A DNA stretch of 5,840 nt from an uncultured Pseudomonadota bacterium (GTDB taxonomy: Bacteria > Pseudomonadota > Gammaproteobacteria > Burkholderiales > Eutrophovitaceae). The notes beneath the pieces are model-generated. The model saw only the letters and a program-made list of their open reading frames with translations. It had not been told where the DNA came from and ran no database searches. The stretch is taken from NCBI GenBank assembly GCA_913057845.1, contig CAJXPC010000123.1, positions 1 to 5,840 of the forward strand. The letters are read 5' to 3'. The position numbers and the translations under genes are program-made. Below, piece by piece: positions 1 through 5,794 of this stretch (positions are counted from its first letter, which is position 1; each line of letters begins with the position of its first letter).

Positions 1-29
1 GTGGGCTCGGAGATGTGTATAAGAGACAG
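1..29. other. Untrimmed Nextera (Tn5) read-2 adapter
   Basis: Bases 11-29 are the 19-bp Tn5 mosaic end used in Nextera libraries (AGATGTGTATAAGAGACAG). They are preceded at 1-10 by GTGGGCTCGG, the end of the Nextera read-2/P7-side overhang. This is library DNA and not part of the organism. Native sequence begins at base 30. Conceptual translation here gives the familiar artefact peptide MGSEMCIRDR on the plus strand and LSLIHISEP on the minus strand. Confidence 0.97.
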
Positions 30-629
30 GTCTAGGGTTAGTAATTCTTCGTTTGTAATTGTAGACGCGAGAGTCGTGATCCGATGCCAATCGTCAGACT
101 CGTCACGATGTTCCATGGGTAACTTTTGCAGTAAGATGCCTGCAGCCTTTTGGTCATTTGAGGCAAGCCATAGTCGCGTAGTCAATTGCTCGGACTGTTG
201 CATGTAGTCTTCTAGAGATTTCTGAATAGAGTCGCTGTCCACATTAACGAGGCCTTGGTAGGCCTGCCCTGACTTTTTTGGAGTAATGGTTACCGCGAGC
301 GTCCCTTGCGCCAGGAGATTTATATTAGGTTCTGCAAGTTCTTTATTATCACGCCACTTTGCGGTAGATCTAAAGCTAGATATCCCCGAAGTTTCAGCGA
401 GCAATAATAGTAGCGAGGATTGGCCTTTAAATTGGATCGATAAGGTCCCATCAAGTTTTATTGTTGCAGATAGCAATGCTGTAGCCGCAGTAATTTCCCC
501 TAACAACTTTCTGACTGAAGGGGGATAGTTCCTACGCTCTAAAACACTTTTCCAAGAACTGTCGAGGCTTACAATCTCCCCGCGTATGTTCGAGTGCTCA
601 AACAAAAATCGTTGCACTGTGTTTTCCAC
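30..629 (-). CDS. hslO: Hsp33 redox-regulated chaperone, N-terminal 200 residues (C-terminus cut by contig end)
   Basis: Hsp33 is a cytoplasmic holdase chaperone, activated when oxidation releases zinc from a C-terminal four-cysteine switch. The translation has the family's N-terminal pattern: RFLFE at 7-11, IRGEIV at 15-20, YPPSVRKLLGE at 35-45, LLSATIKLDG at 52-61, YQGLV at 124-128, SLEDYMQQSEQL at 138-149 and ILLQKLP at 165-171. It aligns by eye with E. coli HslO, which is about 290 residues. The native frame stops at residue 200 (D, bases 32-30), where the adapter begins, so the last third including the Cys-X-Cys/Cys-X2-Cys site is missing. This is an assembly limit and does not show a pseudogene. 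The chosen start is GTG at 629-627. In this frame a stop lies upstream at 662-660 with no ATG, GTG or TTG between, and an AGG sits nine bases before the GTG. A second GTG at codon 5 is possible. The start shares one base with the stop of the upstream glycosyltransferase, suggesting translational coupling. Confidence 0.93.
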
Positions 630-2293
630 TAATTTAAACCTATTTCTCTCTTGTATAGTCTATAGCGCTCCACTCGGTCCCCTGTGCGGCCACCTTCCCA
701 AATCATATGCCAAGGTAATCCAATGTGATTGTCAGCGCCCGAAATGTCTTGGTAGATTAGGTAGTCACAGCTTTGACCATGGTTTTCTATATAAATATCG
801 GTGGTTGCAATTTCCCCAAAATAATGGATTAAACCTCTTTGCGCAGGACCTACTTGGGCAATGATACAGCCGTAATTTGGTTCGATGTGTTTCATCATTG
901 AGTGAACCATTGGCGCATACGTCTTCCGTTCGTCTATCCAATGAAAAAGCAGTAATACAGTCAGGATCCACCCGACTGTCAAATTGATCGCCCAGACCAA
1001 AATAGCACTTTCGGGTCGCCTCTTGATGTTGAAAAGTAGTAAAAACCATGTCGCAGTAATCAGGGCTGCGACTAATACGGCAACATTTCTATTTTCAGAT
1101 ATATACCCGGGTTGCAATTGCAGTAGGTGTTCAGATAACTTTTGTGGAAATCCGTAATAGGATGCTGAAAAATAAATCCAGGCTGCCACAGTGAAGAATG
1201 CTGCGGCCATAATCGAAAACCAGTAAAGTGCGTTGCCAACACTTCTAGGTATTCGTCCCGCGGCAATGGATCCAATTAAAGCAAAAGGTAATAAGATTGG
1301 GGCTAGCCCAGATTCTTTGTTTATGTTGGTGAACGCTAAAACTAAGGTGATTGTTATCCACAGTACGATGGGTAATTGTAGTTCTTTGCGTTTTAGCCCT
1401 TCTCTTCCTTCAACCCATAGTGACCAAATCAAGAAGATCCAAGTGGGCCAAGTGAACCATGGCAATACCGAAGCCGGATAAATAATGTCATTAAAGGAGG
1501 GAACCCTAAATGAATCAGTTGATCCTGACCAAGTATGAGCAATCCAGCGTGCTGGGAACGTTGAATCGCTTTGATGAAGGATAGTAAGCCATATTCCCGC
1601 AGACGCGATGACGATTAAACCTGCAATTGCTAGGGAGGATATAAACCTCAATCCACGGTATCTAAAATTCACGAGTGACATCAAAACAATGGTAAGAAGA
1701 GGGATAGCCACATTCTGAGCGGTAGTCCCTAAGAGAATAATTGAGACCCCGATTCCTAACCATATTCCACCAACCATCGATCTCCGTGGTGCGGTGGCAA
1801 GACCATAAAAGAAGATTGCTAGCCCAGAGATGAGTACTGGAGTGGCTGATAGCTGATGTGATTTAACTAAGAGTCCTACAGACCCTATAAGGAGTAGAGG
1901 TGCTATCCAGGATTGAGTTCGTCCCCATAACTCACTGCCTGTGAGGCCAGTAAACAGGATCGCAGACAAAAGCCAGATAGATAGGGCGAGTCTAGCAGCG
2001 TCATGAGGTGTGAGAAGAGAGCCCCAAACCTCCATAAAACCAAGTGCGGTCGCATAGAACAGTGGCCCAGCCAGCGGCAGTCCGTTTATAGCTAATAGGT
2101 CAAGACAGAAATCACCGCTTGTGAATCGCACTAAATGACTAACGAGTACTGCTTCTTCTGATTTCCAAGGATCATGACCAATGAGTCCGAATATTGTCCA
2201 AGCGATGCAAAGCAGAGCAGTGAGCAACATCGGATTATTACTGATGCTGACTGCCGTTTGTTCGTGCCTAAAGTAAGATCCTGGTCTCAGCAT
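629..2293 (-). CDS. GT39/ArnT-like polytopic membrane glycosyltransferase (GT-C fold)
   Basis: This 554-residue protein is predicted to sit in the inner membrane. Hydrophobic segments lie at about 22-39, 102-118, 128-143, 150-168, 174-190, 195-209, 217-239, 274-294, 307-323, 330-346, 355-375, 404-421 and 430-451, followed by a soluble tail of about 100 residues. GHDPWK (39-44) just after the first segment, PLFYATAL (77-84), HDAARLAL (97-104) and VLPWFTWP (276-283) match by eye the family of proteobacterial ArnT-like GT39 proteins. These use polyprenyl-phosphate-linked sugars to modify envelope lipid or protein; the actual donor and acceptor are unknown. The usual PDE after GHDPWK is SEE here (45-47), so the acidic residue normally taken as catalytic is Glu. 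No clear Shine-Dalgarno precedes the ATG at 2293; Met22 is an alternative start just before the first membrane segment. It probably forms a two-gene unit with hslO. The family call is fairly secure and the substrate is not. Confidence 0.82.
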   Translation of the reverse strand: MLRPGSYFRHEQTAVSISNNPMLLTALLCIAWTIFGLIGHDPWKSEEAVLVSHLVRFTSGDFCLDLLAINGLPLAGPLFYATALGFMEVWGSLLTPHDAARLALSIWLLSAILFTGLTGSELWGRTQSWIAPLLLIGSVGLLVKSHQLSATPVLISGLAIFFYGLATAPRRSMVGGIWLGIGVSIILLGTTAQNVAIPLLTIVLMSLVNFRYRGLRFISSLAIAGLIVIASAGIWLTILHQSDSTFPARWIAHTWSGSTDSFRVPSFNDIIYPASVLPWFTWPTWIFLIWSLWVEGREGLKRKELQLPIVLWITITLVLAFTNINKESGLAPILLPFALIGSIAAGRIPRSVGNALYWFSIMAAAFFTVAAWIYFSASYYGFPQKLSEHLLQLQPGYISENRNVAVLVAALITATWFLLLFNIKRRPESAILVWAINLTVGWILTVLLLFHWIDERKTYAPMVHSMMKHIEPNYGCIIAQVGPAQRGLIHYFGEIATTDIYIENHGQSCDYLIYQDISGADNHIGLPWHMIWEGGRTGDRVERYRLYKREIGLN

Positions 2294-2306
2294 CGTAATT
2301 TTGTGC

Positions 2307-2340
2307 GATTAAGATTAAGGTGTTCCGAGGGTTTATTCAA
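2307..2340 (-). promoter_or_regulatory. Possible sigma70 promoter for the glycosyltransferase-hslO unit
   Basis: On the minus strand TTGAAT (2340-2335) is followed after 16 bases by TTAATC (2318-2313), which is repeated in tandem at 2312-2307. The -35 matches four of six consensus bases and the -10 is weak. Its place between the rpmE terminator and the next ATG makes a promoter likely here. Transcription from this site would start only about a dozen bases before the ATG, giving a very short leader with no Shine-Dalgarno. Confidence 0.28.
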
Positions 2341-2363
2341 AAACGTTAAAATTATTCCGTATT

Positions 2364-2391
2364 AAAAAAAAAGGCAGCCTTGGCTGCCTTT
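2364..2391 (-). terminator. Intrinsic terminator after rpmE
   Basis: Read on the minus strand, GGCAGCC (2388-2382), AA, GGCTGCC (2379-2373) forms a perfect seven-pair GC-rich stem. It can also be drawn as six pairs with a four-base loop. It is followed at once by nine T (2372-2364), and A3 before the stem can pair with the first three T. The hairpin starts 26 bases after the rpmE stop, so it ends the trxA-rho-rpmE direction. The plus strand has only three T after the stem and should terminate poorly. Confidence 0.93.
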
Positions 2392-2417
2392 CAATATCAT
2401 ACCTAAAATCAATCCGA

Positions 2418-2639
2418 CTACTTTCCGGCTTTGACCCCGAGATTTGCATACTTTTTCTTGAATCGCTCGACTCTTCCTGCTGTATCTACGATCTTTTGTT
2501 TCCCTGTGTAAAAAGGGTGGCAGACAGAACAGACCTCAATTGAGATGTCTTTACTGCTTGTTGAGCGAGTCTGAAAAATCTCTCCGCAACTGCAGGTCAC
2601 TGTGACTGGGGCATAGCCTGGATGGATGTCTGCTTTCAT
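2418..2639 (-). CDS. rpmE: 50S ribosomal protein bL31, zinc-binding (C+) type
   Basis: This 73-residue protein starts MKADIHPGY, like E. coli RpmE (70 residues). bL31 sits on the large subunit and contributes to the bridge between the subunits. Four zinc-ligand cysteines are present: C16 and C18 (CSCG) and C37 and C40 (VCSVCHPF). This makes it the C+ type and not the cysteine-free zinc-starvation paralogue. FYTGKQK and [10 protein letters not shown] follow as expected. An AGGA lies about ten bases before the ATG. The gene lies 133 bases downstream of rho and is followed by a strong intrinsic terminator. It may be read both from a promoter in the rho-rpmE gap and by read-through from rho. Confidence 0.97.
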   Translation of the reverse strand: MKADIHPGYAPVTVTCSCGEIFQTRSTSSKDISIEVCSVCHPFYTGKQKIVDTAGRVERFKKKYANLGVKAGK

Positions 2640-2664
2640 TTTGTAATAATCCTAAAAAATATTG

Positions 2665-2681
2665 TGGCGGAATTTGCGCCA
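2665..2681 (-). promoter_or_regulatory. Small hairpin in the rpmE leader
   Basis: On the minus strand TGGCG (2681-2677) and CGCCA (2669-2665) can pair as a five-base, four-GC stem around a seven-base AT-rich loop. It begins about 40 bases before the rpmE ATG and ends about 25 bases before it. bL31 is known to repress its own mRNA through the 5' leader in E. coli, so an operator role is possible. A DNA operator or a chance repeat is equally open. Confidence 0.3.
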
Positions 2682-2772
2682 AGCGTTGCTTATTTTGATT
2701 TTGGTATCCTTGAAAAGGGAAGTAATTATCCCGGAAAATAAGTAATTTTACAAGAAATCATGCAATTATGAT

Positions 2773-4032
2773 TTAACCTTTTTTCATACTATCAAAGAAT
2801 TCGTCGTTATTCTTGGTTGCTTTTACCTTTCCGGTTAAGAACTCAGTTGCTTCTAATTCATCCATGGGGTAGAGAAGTTTTCGCAGAATCCATACTTTTT
2901 GCAATATTTCCGGCTCTAGCAAGAGTTCTTCTTTACGGGTTCCGGATCGATTCACATTAATAGATGGATAGATTCTTTTCTCGGCCATTCTTCGATCGAG
3001 ATGAATCTCCATGTTACCCGTCCCTTTAAATTCCTCATAGATAACATCATCCATTCGAGAGCCGGTATCGACAAGTGCGGTTGCAATAATTGTGAGTGAT
3101 CCGCCTTCCTCAATATTTCTTGCGGCACCAAAGAAACGTTTCGGTCGTTGGAGTGCGTTGGCATCCACGCCACCGCTTAGTACCTTCCCTGAGGCTGGTG
3201 CAACAGTGTTGTAAGCACGAGCGAGGCGGGTGATTGAATCGAGAAGTATAACAACGTCTTTTCGACTTTCAACAAGACGTTTCGCTTTTTCCATGACCAT
3301 TTCTGCTACTTGTACGTGTCGTGTTGCCGGCTCATCAAAGGTTGATGATACGACTTCTCCACGCACCGAACGTTGCATTTCGGTTACCTCTTCTGGTCGC
3401 TCGTCAATGAGAAGCACGATGAGATAAACATCTGGGTAGTTTGATGCAATTGAATGGGCAATATGCTGAAGCATGACTGTTTTGCCACTTTTCGGGCTGG
3501 CGACGAGCAGTCCCCTTTGTCCTTTTCCGACTGGGGCAATGATATCTACAATCCGACCCGTTAAATTCTCATCAGATTTAATGTCTCTTTCCATTTGAAG
3601 CCTATCTGTTGGAAAGAGTGGTGTTAGGTTTTCAAAAAGTGTTTTGTGTTTACTGTTTTCTGGCACCTCATCGTTGACTTTGTCCACCTTAACCAGGGCA
3701 AAGTAACGCTCTCCCTCTTTTGGTGTTCTGATTTCTCCCTCGACGGAATCTCCTGTATGCAGGTTAAATCTTCTTATCTGCGACGGACTGATATAGATGT
3801 CGTCTGGACCCGCTAGATATGACGTGTCAGGAGAGCGCAGGAAACCAAACCCATCTGGAAGGACTTCTAGCGTGCCAGAACCCGAAATGCTTTCACCTTT
3901 TTTCCCATGATTTTTCAATAGGGCGAATATGAGATCTTGCTTGCGCAGACGATTAGCATTTTCAATGTCATTAGCGGTGGCCATTTCAATTAGCTCGCTA
4001 ATGTGGAGGTCTTTTAACTCAGATAGATGCAT
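2773..4032 (-). CDS. rho: Transcription termination factor Rho
   Basis: Rho is a hexameric RNA-dependent ATPase that translocates along nascent RNA and releases it from RNA polymerase. The protein is 419 residues, the same length as E. coli Rho, and the landmark positions below fall at the same numbers. It has the N-terminal helical domain (1-47) and the cold-shock-like RNA site DGFGFLR (60-66). Walker A is ASPKSGKT (178-185, with K181, K184 and T185). E211 and R212 follow, then Walker B ILLDS ending at D265-S266. The Q-loop region is SGKVLSGG (281-288), the R-loop is around 322-328 (R326, where E. coli has Lys), and the arginine finger is R366. The bicyclomycin-contact residues M219, S266 and G337 are all retained. 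The start aligns with E. coli MNLTELK. There is no Shine-Dalgarno before it. It lies 96 bases after trxA, a linkage common in betaproteobacteria, with no intrinsic terminator between. Confidence 0.99.
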   Translation of the reverse strand: MHLSELKDLHISELIEMATANDIENANRLRKQDLIFALLKNHGKKGESISGSGTLEVLPDGFGFLRSPDTSYLAGPDDIYISPSQIRRFNLHTGDSVEGEIRTPKEGERYFALVKVDKVNDEVPENSKHKTLFENLTPLFPTDRLQMERDIKSDENLTGRIVDIIAPVGKGQRGLLVASPKSGKTVMLQHIAHSIASNYPDVYLIVLLIDERPEEVTEMQRSVRGEVVSSTFDEPATRHVQVAEMVMEKAKRLVESRKDVVILLDSITRLARAYNTVAPASGKVLSGGVDANALQRPKRFFGAARNIEEGGSLTIIATALVDTGSRMDDVIYEEFKGTGNMEIHLDRRMAEKRIYPSINVNRSGTRKEELLLEPEILQKVWILRKLLYPMDELEATEFLTGKVKATKNNDEFFDSMKKG

Positions 4033-4128
4033 AAAATGAATAAATAAAAGGAGGGAGAAAAGTTAGCGGAAAATTTTAAAGAATCAATTGTTGCAAATTG
4101 GAATCGTAAAGTCGCCGAGAGGTGAGGG
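4033..4128 (-). promoter_or_regulatory. C-rich, G-poor rho leader lacking a Shine-Dalgarno
   Basis: The 96 bases between the trxA stop and the rho ATG contain, on the minus strand, about 27 C and 8 G. A pyrimidine tract, CTTTTCTCCCTCCTTTT (4063-4047), lies just before the start. No purine-rich ribosome-binding sequence is present. Rho loads on unstructured C-rich, G-poor RNA with frequent YC steps, and rho is autoregulated by attenuation in its leader in E. coli. This stretch is therefore a reasonable candidate Rho-loading site; that role is inferred. Confidence 0.45.
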
Positions 4129-4455
4129 CTAAATGTTACTGTCGATGAAGGTCGTCAGCTGAGATTTGGAAAGTGCGCCTACCTTAGTTGCTTCAGCGTT
4201 CCCTGCTTTAAACAACATTAAGGTTGGGATTCCCCGAATGCCGAATTTAGGCGGTGTTCCTTGATTTTCGTCGATATTCAGTTTGGCAATTTTTAGTCTT
4301 CCAGAATATTCGGCAGCCACTTCGTCAAGAATGGGGGCAATCATTTTGCATGGCCCGCACCACTCAGCCCAATAATCAACTAAAACAGGTAATTCAGAAT
4401 TAAGAACTTCGTCTTCGAACGAGTCGTCTGTCACGTGATGAATTTTTTCACTCAT
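4129..4455 (-). CDS. trxA: Thioredoxin 1
   Basis: This 108-residue cytoplasmic thiol-disulfide reductant is kept reduced by thioredoxin reductase and NADPH, and it serves ribonucleotide reductase and other targets. The active site is WCGPC (32-36). The buried acid D27, K58 and the cis-proline P77 in RGIPTLM are in place, and the length matches E. coli TrxA. There is no signal peptide. The family tail [13 protein letters not shown] is present. The ATG at 4455 gives the usual MSEKI start; the only ribosome-binding candidate is a weak GGA ten bases upstream. It is divergent from fdxA and is the first gene of the trxA-rho-rpmE run, with a leader that could be about 125 bases long. Confidence 0.98.
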   Translation of the reverse strand: MSEKIHHVTDDSFEDEVLNSELPVLVDYWAEWCGPCKMIAPILDEVAAEYSGRLKIAKLNIDENQGTPPKFGIRGIPTLMLFKAGNAEATKVGALSKSQLTTFIDSNI

Positions 4456-4505
4456 TATTAAAACATCCAGTTTAGGTTTGTAAAAAAGAATTTGTCTGGG
4501 AATTT

Positions 4506-4527
4506 AAGTTTGGAAACTTCACAAACT
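4506..4527 (-). repeat. Nested inverted repeat in the trxA leader
   Basis: AAGTTT (4506-4511) pairs perfectly with AAACTT (4514-4519) across two G, and AGTTTG (4507-4512) also pairs perfectly with CAAACT (4522-4527). The two pairings share one arm and so are mutually exclusive. Both stems are short and AT-rich and no T run follows directly, so this is not an intrinsic terminator. It may be chance. Confidence 0.3.
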
Positions 4528-4589
4528 CGACACTTTTGTTATTGGAGCTCTTCGCACCACCAGCCGGAAATTCTGCTGACTGAAAACAC

Positions 4590-4595
4590 ATTATA
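4590..4595 (-). promoter_or_regulatory. Candidate -10 box for trxA
   Basis: The minus strand reads TATAAT in an AT-rich context, with its first base at 4595. No good -35 hexamer lies 16-18 bases upstream, so the call rests on the -10 and on position. It would give a trxA leader of about 125 bases. Confidence 0.32.
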
Positions 4596-4676
4596 AAACA
4601 TATTTTTGTATTCGGATTGTTTATTTGTCATCACTCAATGGAGGCATGAACTGCTCAAAGATGAAGCTTTAAGTTT

Positions 4677-4682
4677 TATAAT
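4677..4682 (+). promoter_or_regulatory. Candidate -10 box for fdxA
   Basis: A perfect TATAAT precedes fdxA by 86 bases and would give a leader of about 80 bases. There is no recognisable -35 at the usual distance. TAGAAT at 4716-4721 is a second, weaker -10 candidate closer to the gene. Confidence 0.32.
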
Positions 4683-4768
4683 AAGACTTTATTCGATAGG
4701 CGATTCTCAATTTGTTAGAATACTGCCGTTAGGTTGAGTTTAATGTCAAAATATTCTAAGGCGATTCA

Positions 4769-5092
4769 ATGACTTATGTTGTGGTTGAGACTTGCATCAA
4801 ATGCAAGTGGACGGATTGTGTGGATGTATGCCCTGTGGATTGCTTCCGAGAGGGGCCGAATATGTTAGTCATCGATCCGGATGAATGCATCGATTGCACA
4901 CTTTGTGTTGCAGAGTGTCCCGAAGAGGCAATTTACGCTGATGACGATGTGCCAGAGGATCAAAAAGACTTTATTGAACTGAATGCCGAATTGGCGAAGC
5001 AGTGGCCTAGTATTATTGAGCGCAAGGATGCGCCTCCTGATGCTGCAGAGTGGCAAAACAAGCCGAATAAGCGAGATCTACTGGAAAGGTAA
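4769..5092 (+). CDS. fdxA: 7Fe-8S ferredoxin (one [3Fe-4S] and one [4Fe-4S] cluster)
   Basis: This 107-residue soluble low-potential electron carrier closely resembles Azotobacter vinelandii ferredoxin I in length and in its long C-terminal extension. There are nine cysteines: C9, C12, C17, C21, C25, C40, C43, C46 and C50. By analogy with ferredoxin I, C9, C17 and C50 hold the [3Fe-4S] cluster, C21, C40, C43 and C46 hold the [4Fe-4S] cluster, and C12 and C25 are free. The cluster motifs read [17 protein letters not shown] and [17 protein letters not shown] (4757-4761) lies seven bases before the ATG, the clearest Shine-Dalgarno in the window. The physiological partner cannot be read from this window. 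The next gene starts 27 bases downstream on the same strand, so the two are probably cotranscribed. Confidence 0.97.
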   Translation: MTYVVVETCIKCKWTDCVDVCPVDCFREGPNMLVIDPDECIDCTLCVAECPEEAIYADDDVPEDQKDFIELNAELAKQWPSIIERKDAPPDAAEWQNKPNKRDLLER

Positions 5093-5119
5093 GTCCGCAC
5101 CTAGTATAAGTTAGGTTCT

Positions 5120-5794
5120 ATGGAAGGAATTTTAAGACACGAAAAGGTATGGCCTCACCAGCTGATTGATGTGCTAGCCTCACAGATTCTAACTGGATCA
5201 GATTCTGATGGCAGTTTTGATTTTTCCGACATTGTTGTTGTCTTGCCCTCTTTAAGCTCAGCTTCTGCTTGCTCACATCGCTTGATGGCATTGGCTGGCA
5301 CCGGAGTGCTTCTCCCCTTTTTTACTACCTTTGATGCTTGGTCGCGCCAAGTGCCCCAGCCTTTTGGGGTTGAAACCAAGCGTTACCGTGAGCTTCTGAT
5401 TTACCACGAACTCGAGAAGCATCAATGGCTAGATCAGGGCAATAATTGGAATTTGGCAACTGACATGGCTGAGCTGATCGGCGAGTTAGACTTATACCAA
5501 CCTGGCATCAATCTAGACTTGGAGGCGTTGAGCGATCGGTTTACCCAGGCCTATCAAACTCGTTCCCAAAAGCTCGTTGGATTTGAAGCGCGATTGTTAT
5601 TTGATACGTGGAATGCTTTTTCTGGAATTCGAGAGGGAAGAGCATCCGAACAATACGCCTATCGTTATCGCTTATCGCGTCTGTTAGAACGAGAGACAAG
5701 ACGGTTGTATGTTCTGAAGTACCCCGAACTAAGTTCTGTTGAGCAAAGTTTTATAGAGAGTTACGCCAGGCGAAATTGTGCCACTGTGTTAGAG
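5120..5794 (+). CDS. AddB/RecB-like PD-(D/E)XK nuclease family protein, N-terminal 225 residues (cut by contig end)
   Basis: The fragment resembles the N-terminus of large betaproteobacterial proteins annotated as PD-(D/E)XK nuclease family, AddB-like, which act in double-strand break processing with a UvrD-type helicase. Visible signs are a degenerate helicase-like start, DIVVVLPSLSSASACSHRL (about 36-54). It is followed by LLPFFTTFDAW (64-74), a helical RYRELLIYHEL stretch, an acidic MAELIGELDLYQ segment and KLVGFEARLLFDTW. No Walker A lysine motif is seen, which fits the inactivated-helicase character of AddB. The nuclease domain itself would lie beyond the contig, so the call rests on remembered family pattern and is moderate. 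The native frame ends at E225 (base 5794). The following residues LSLIHI and the TGA at 5813-5815 are adapter-encoded. A weak TTAGG stands a few bases before the ATG. Confidence 0.62.

Larger units (their letters stand above)
4456..4768. promoter_or_regulatory. Divergent intergenic region between trxA and fdxA
   Basis: This is the only gap of about 300 bases without a gene. It is AT-rich, carries no convincing small reading frame or RNA gene, and must hold the promoters of both flanking genes. Perfect TATAAT boxes occur on each strand (entered separately), about 80 bases apart, facing outward. A nested inverted repeat lies in the putative trxA leader (entered separately). No recognisable regulator operator is seen. 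Confidence 0.7.

Noticed and set aside
1..29. IS50/Tn5 end as a genuine mobile element
   Set aside because: The mosaic end is joined to the engineered Nextera overhang, and at the other contig end to overhang plus index and P5, so it is library adapter.
1..207. Plus-strand 68-codon frame at the left end
   Set aside because: Its start lies in the adapter and the rest is antisense to the hslO fragment; the minus strand gives a recognisable Hsp33.
286..528. Plus-strand frame of 80 codons
   Set aside because: It lies wholly antisense to hslO and resembles nothing known.
765..1481. Several frames of 67-94 codons within the glycosyltransferase gene
   Set aside because: They are shadows of the 554-codon frame, with no family pattern and no ribosome-binding sites of note.
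2174..2365. Plus-strand 63-codon frame across the glycosyltransferase start and the promoter region
   Set aside because: It is antisense to the gene start, has no recognisable product, and ends in the AT-rich bases beside the terminator.
2665..2681. Sigma54 (-24/-12) promoter at TGGCGGAATTTGC
   Set aside because: The offset between TGGC and TTGC is two bases too short for sigma54, and it faces away from rpmE.
2755..2774. Hairpin AAATCAT/ATGATTT overlapping the rho stop as an intrinsic terminator
   Set aside because: The stem has one GC pair in seven and no T run follows on the minus strand, so it should not terminate; at most it helps stabilise a 3' end.
4865..5056. Minus-strand frame opposite fdxA
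   Set aside because: It is antisense to a clear ferredoxin gene.
5155..5379. Minus-strand frame opposite the nuclease gene
   Set aside because: It is antisense to a longer frame with family resemblance; no ribosome-binding site or motif.
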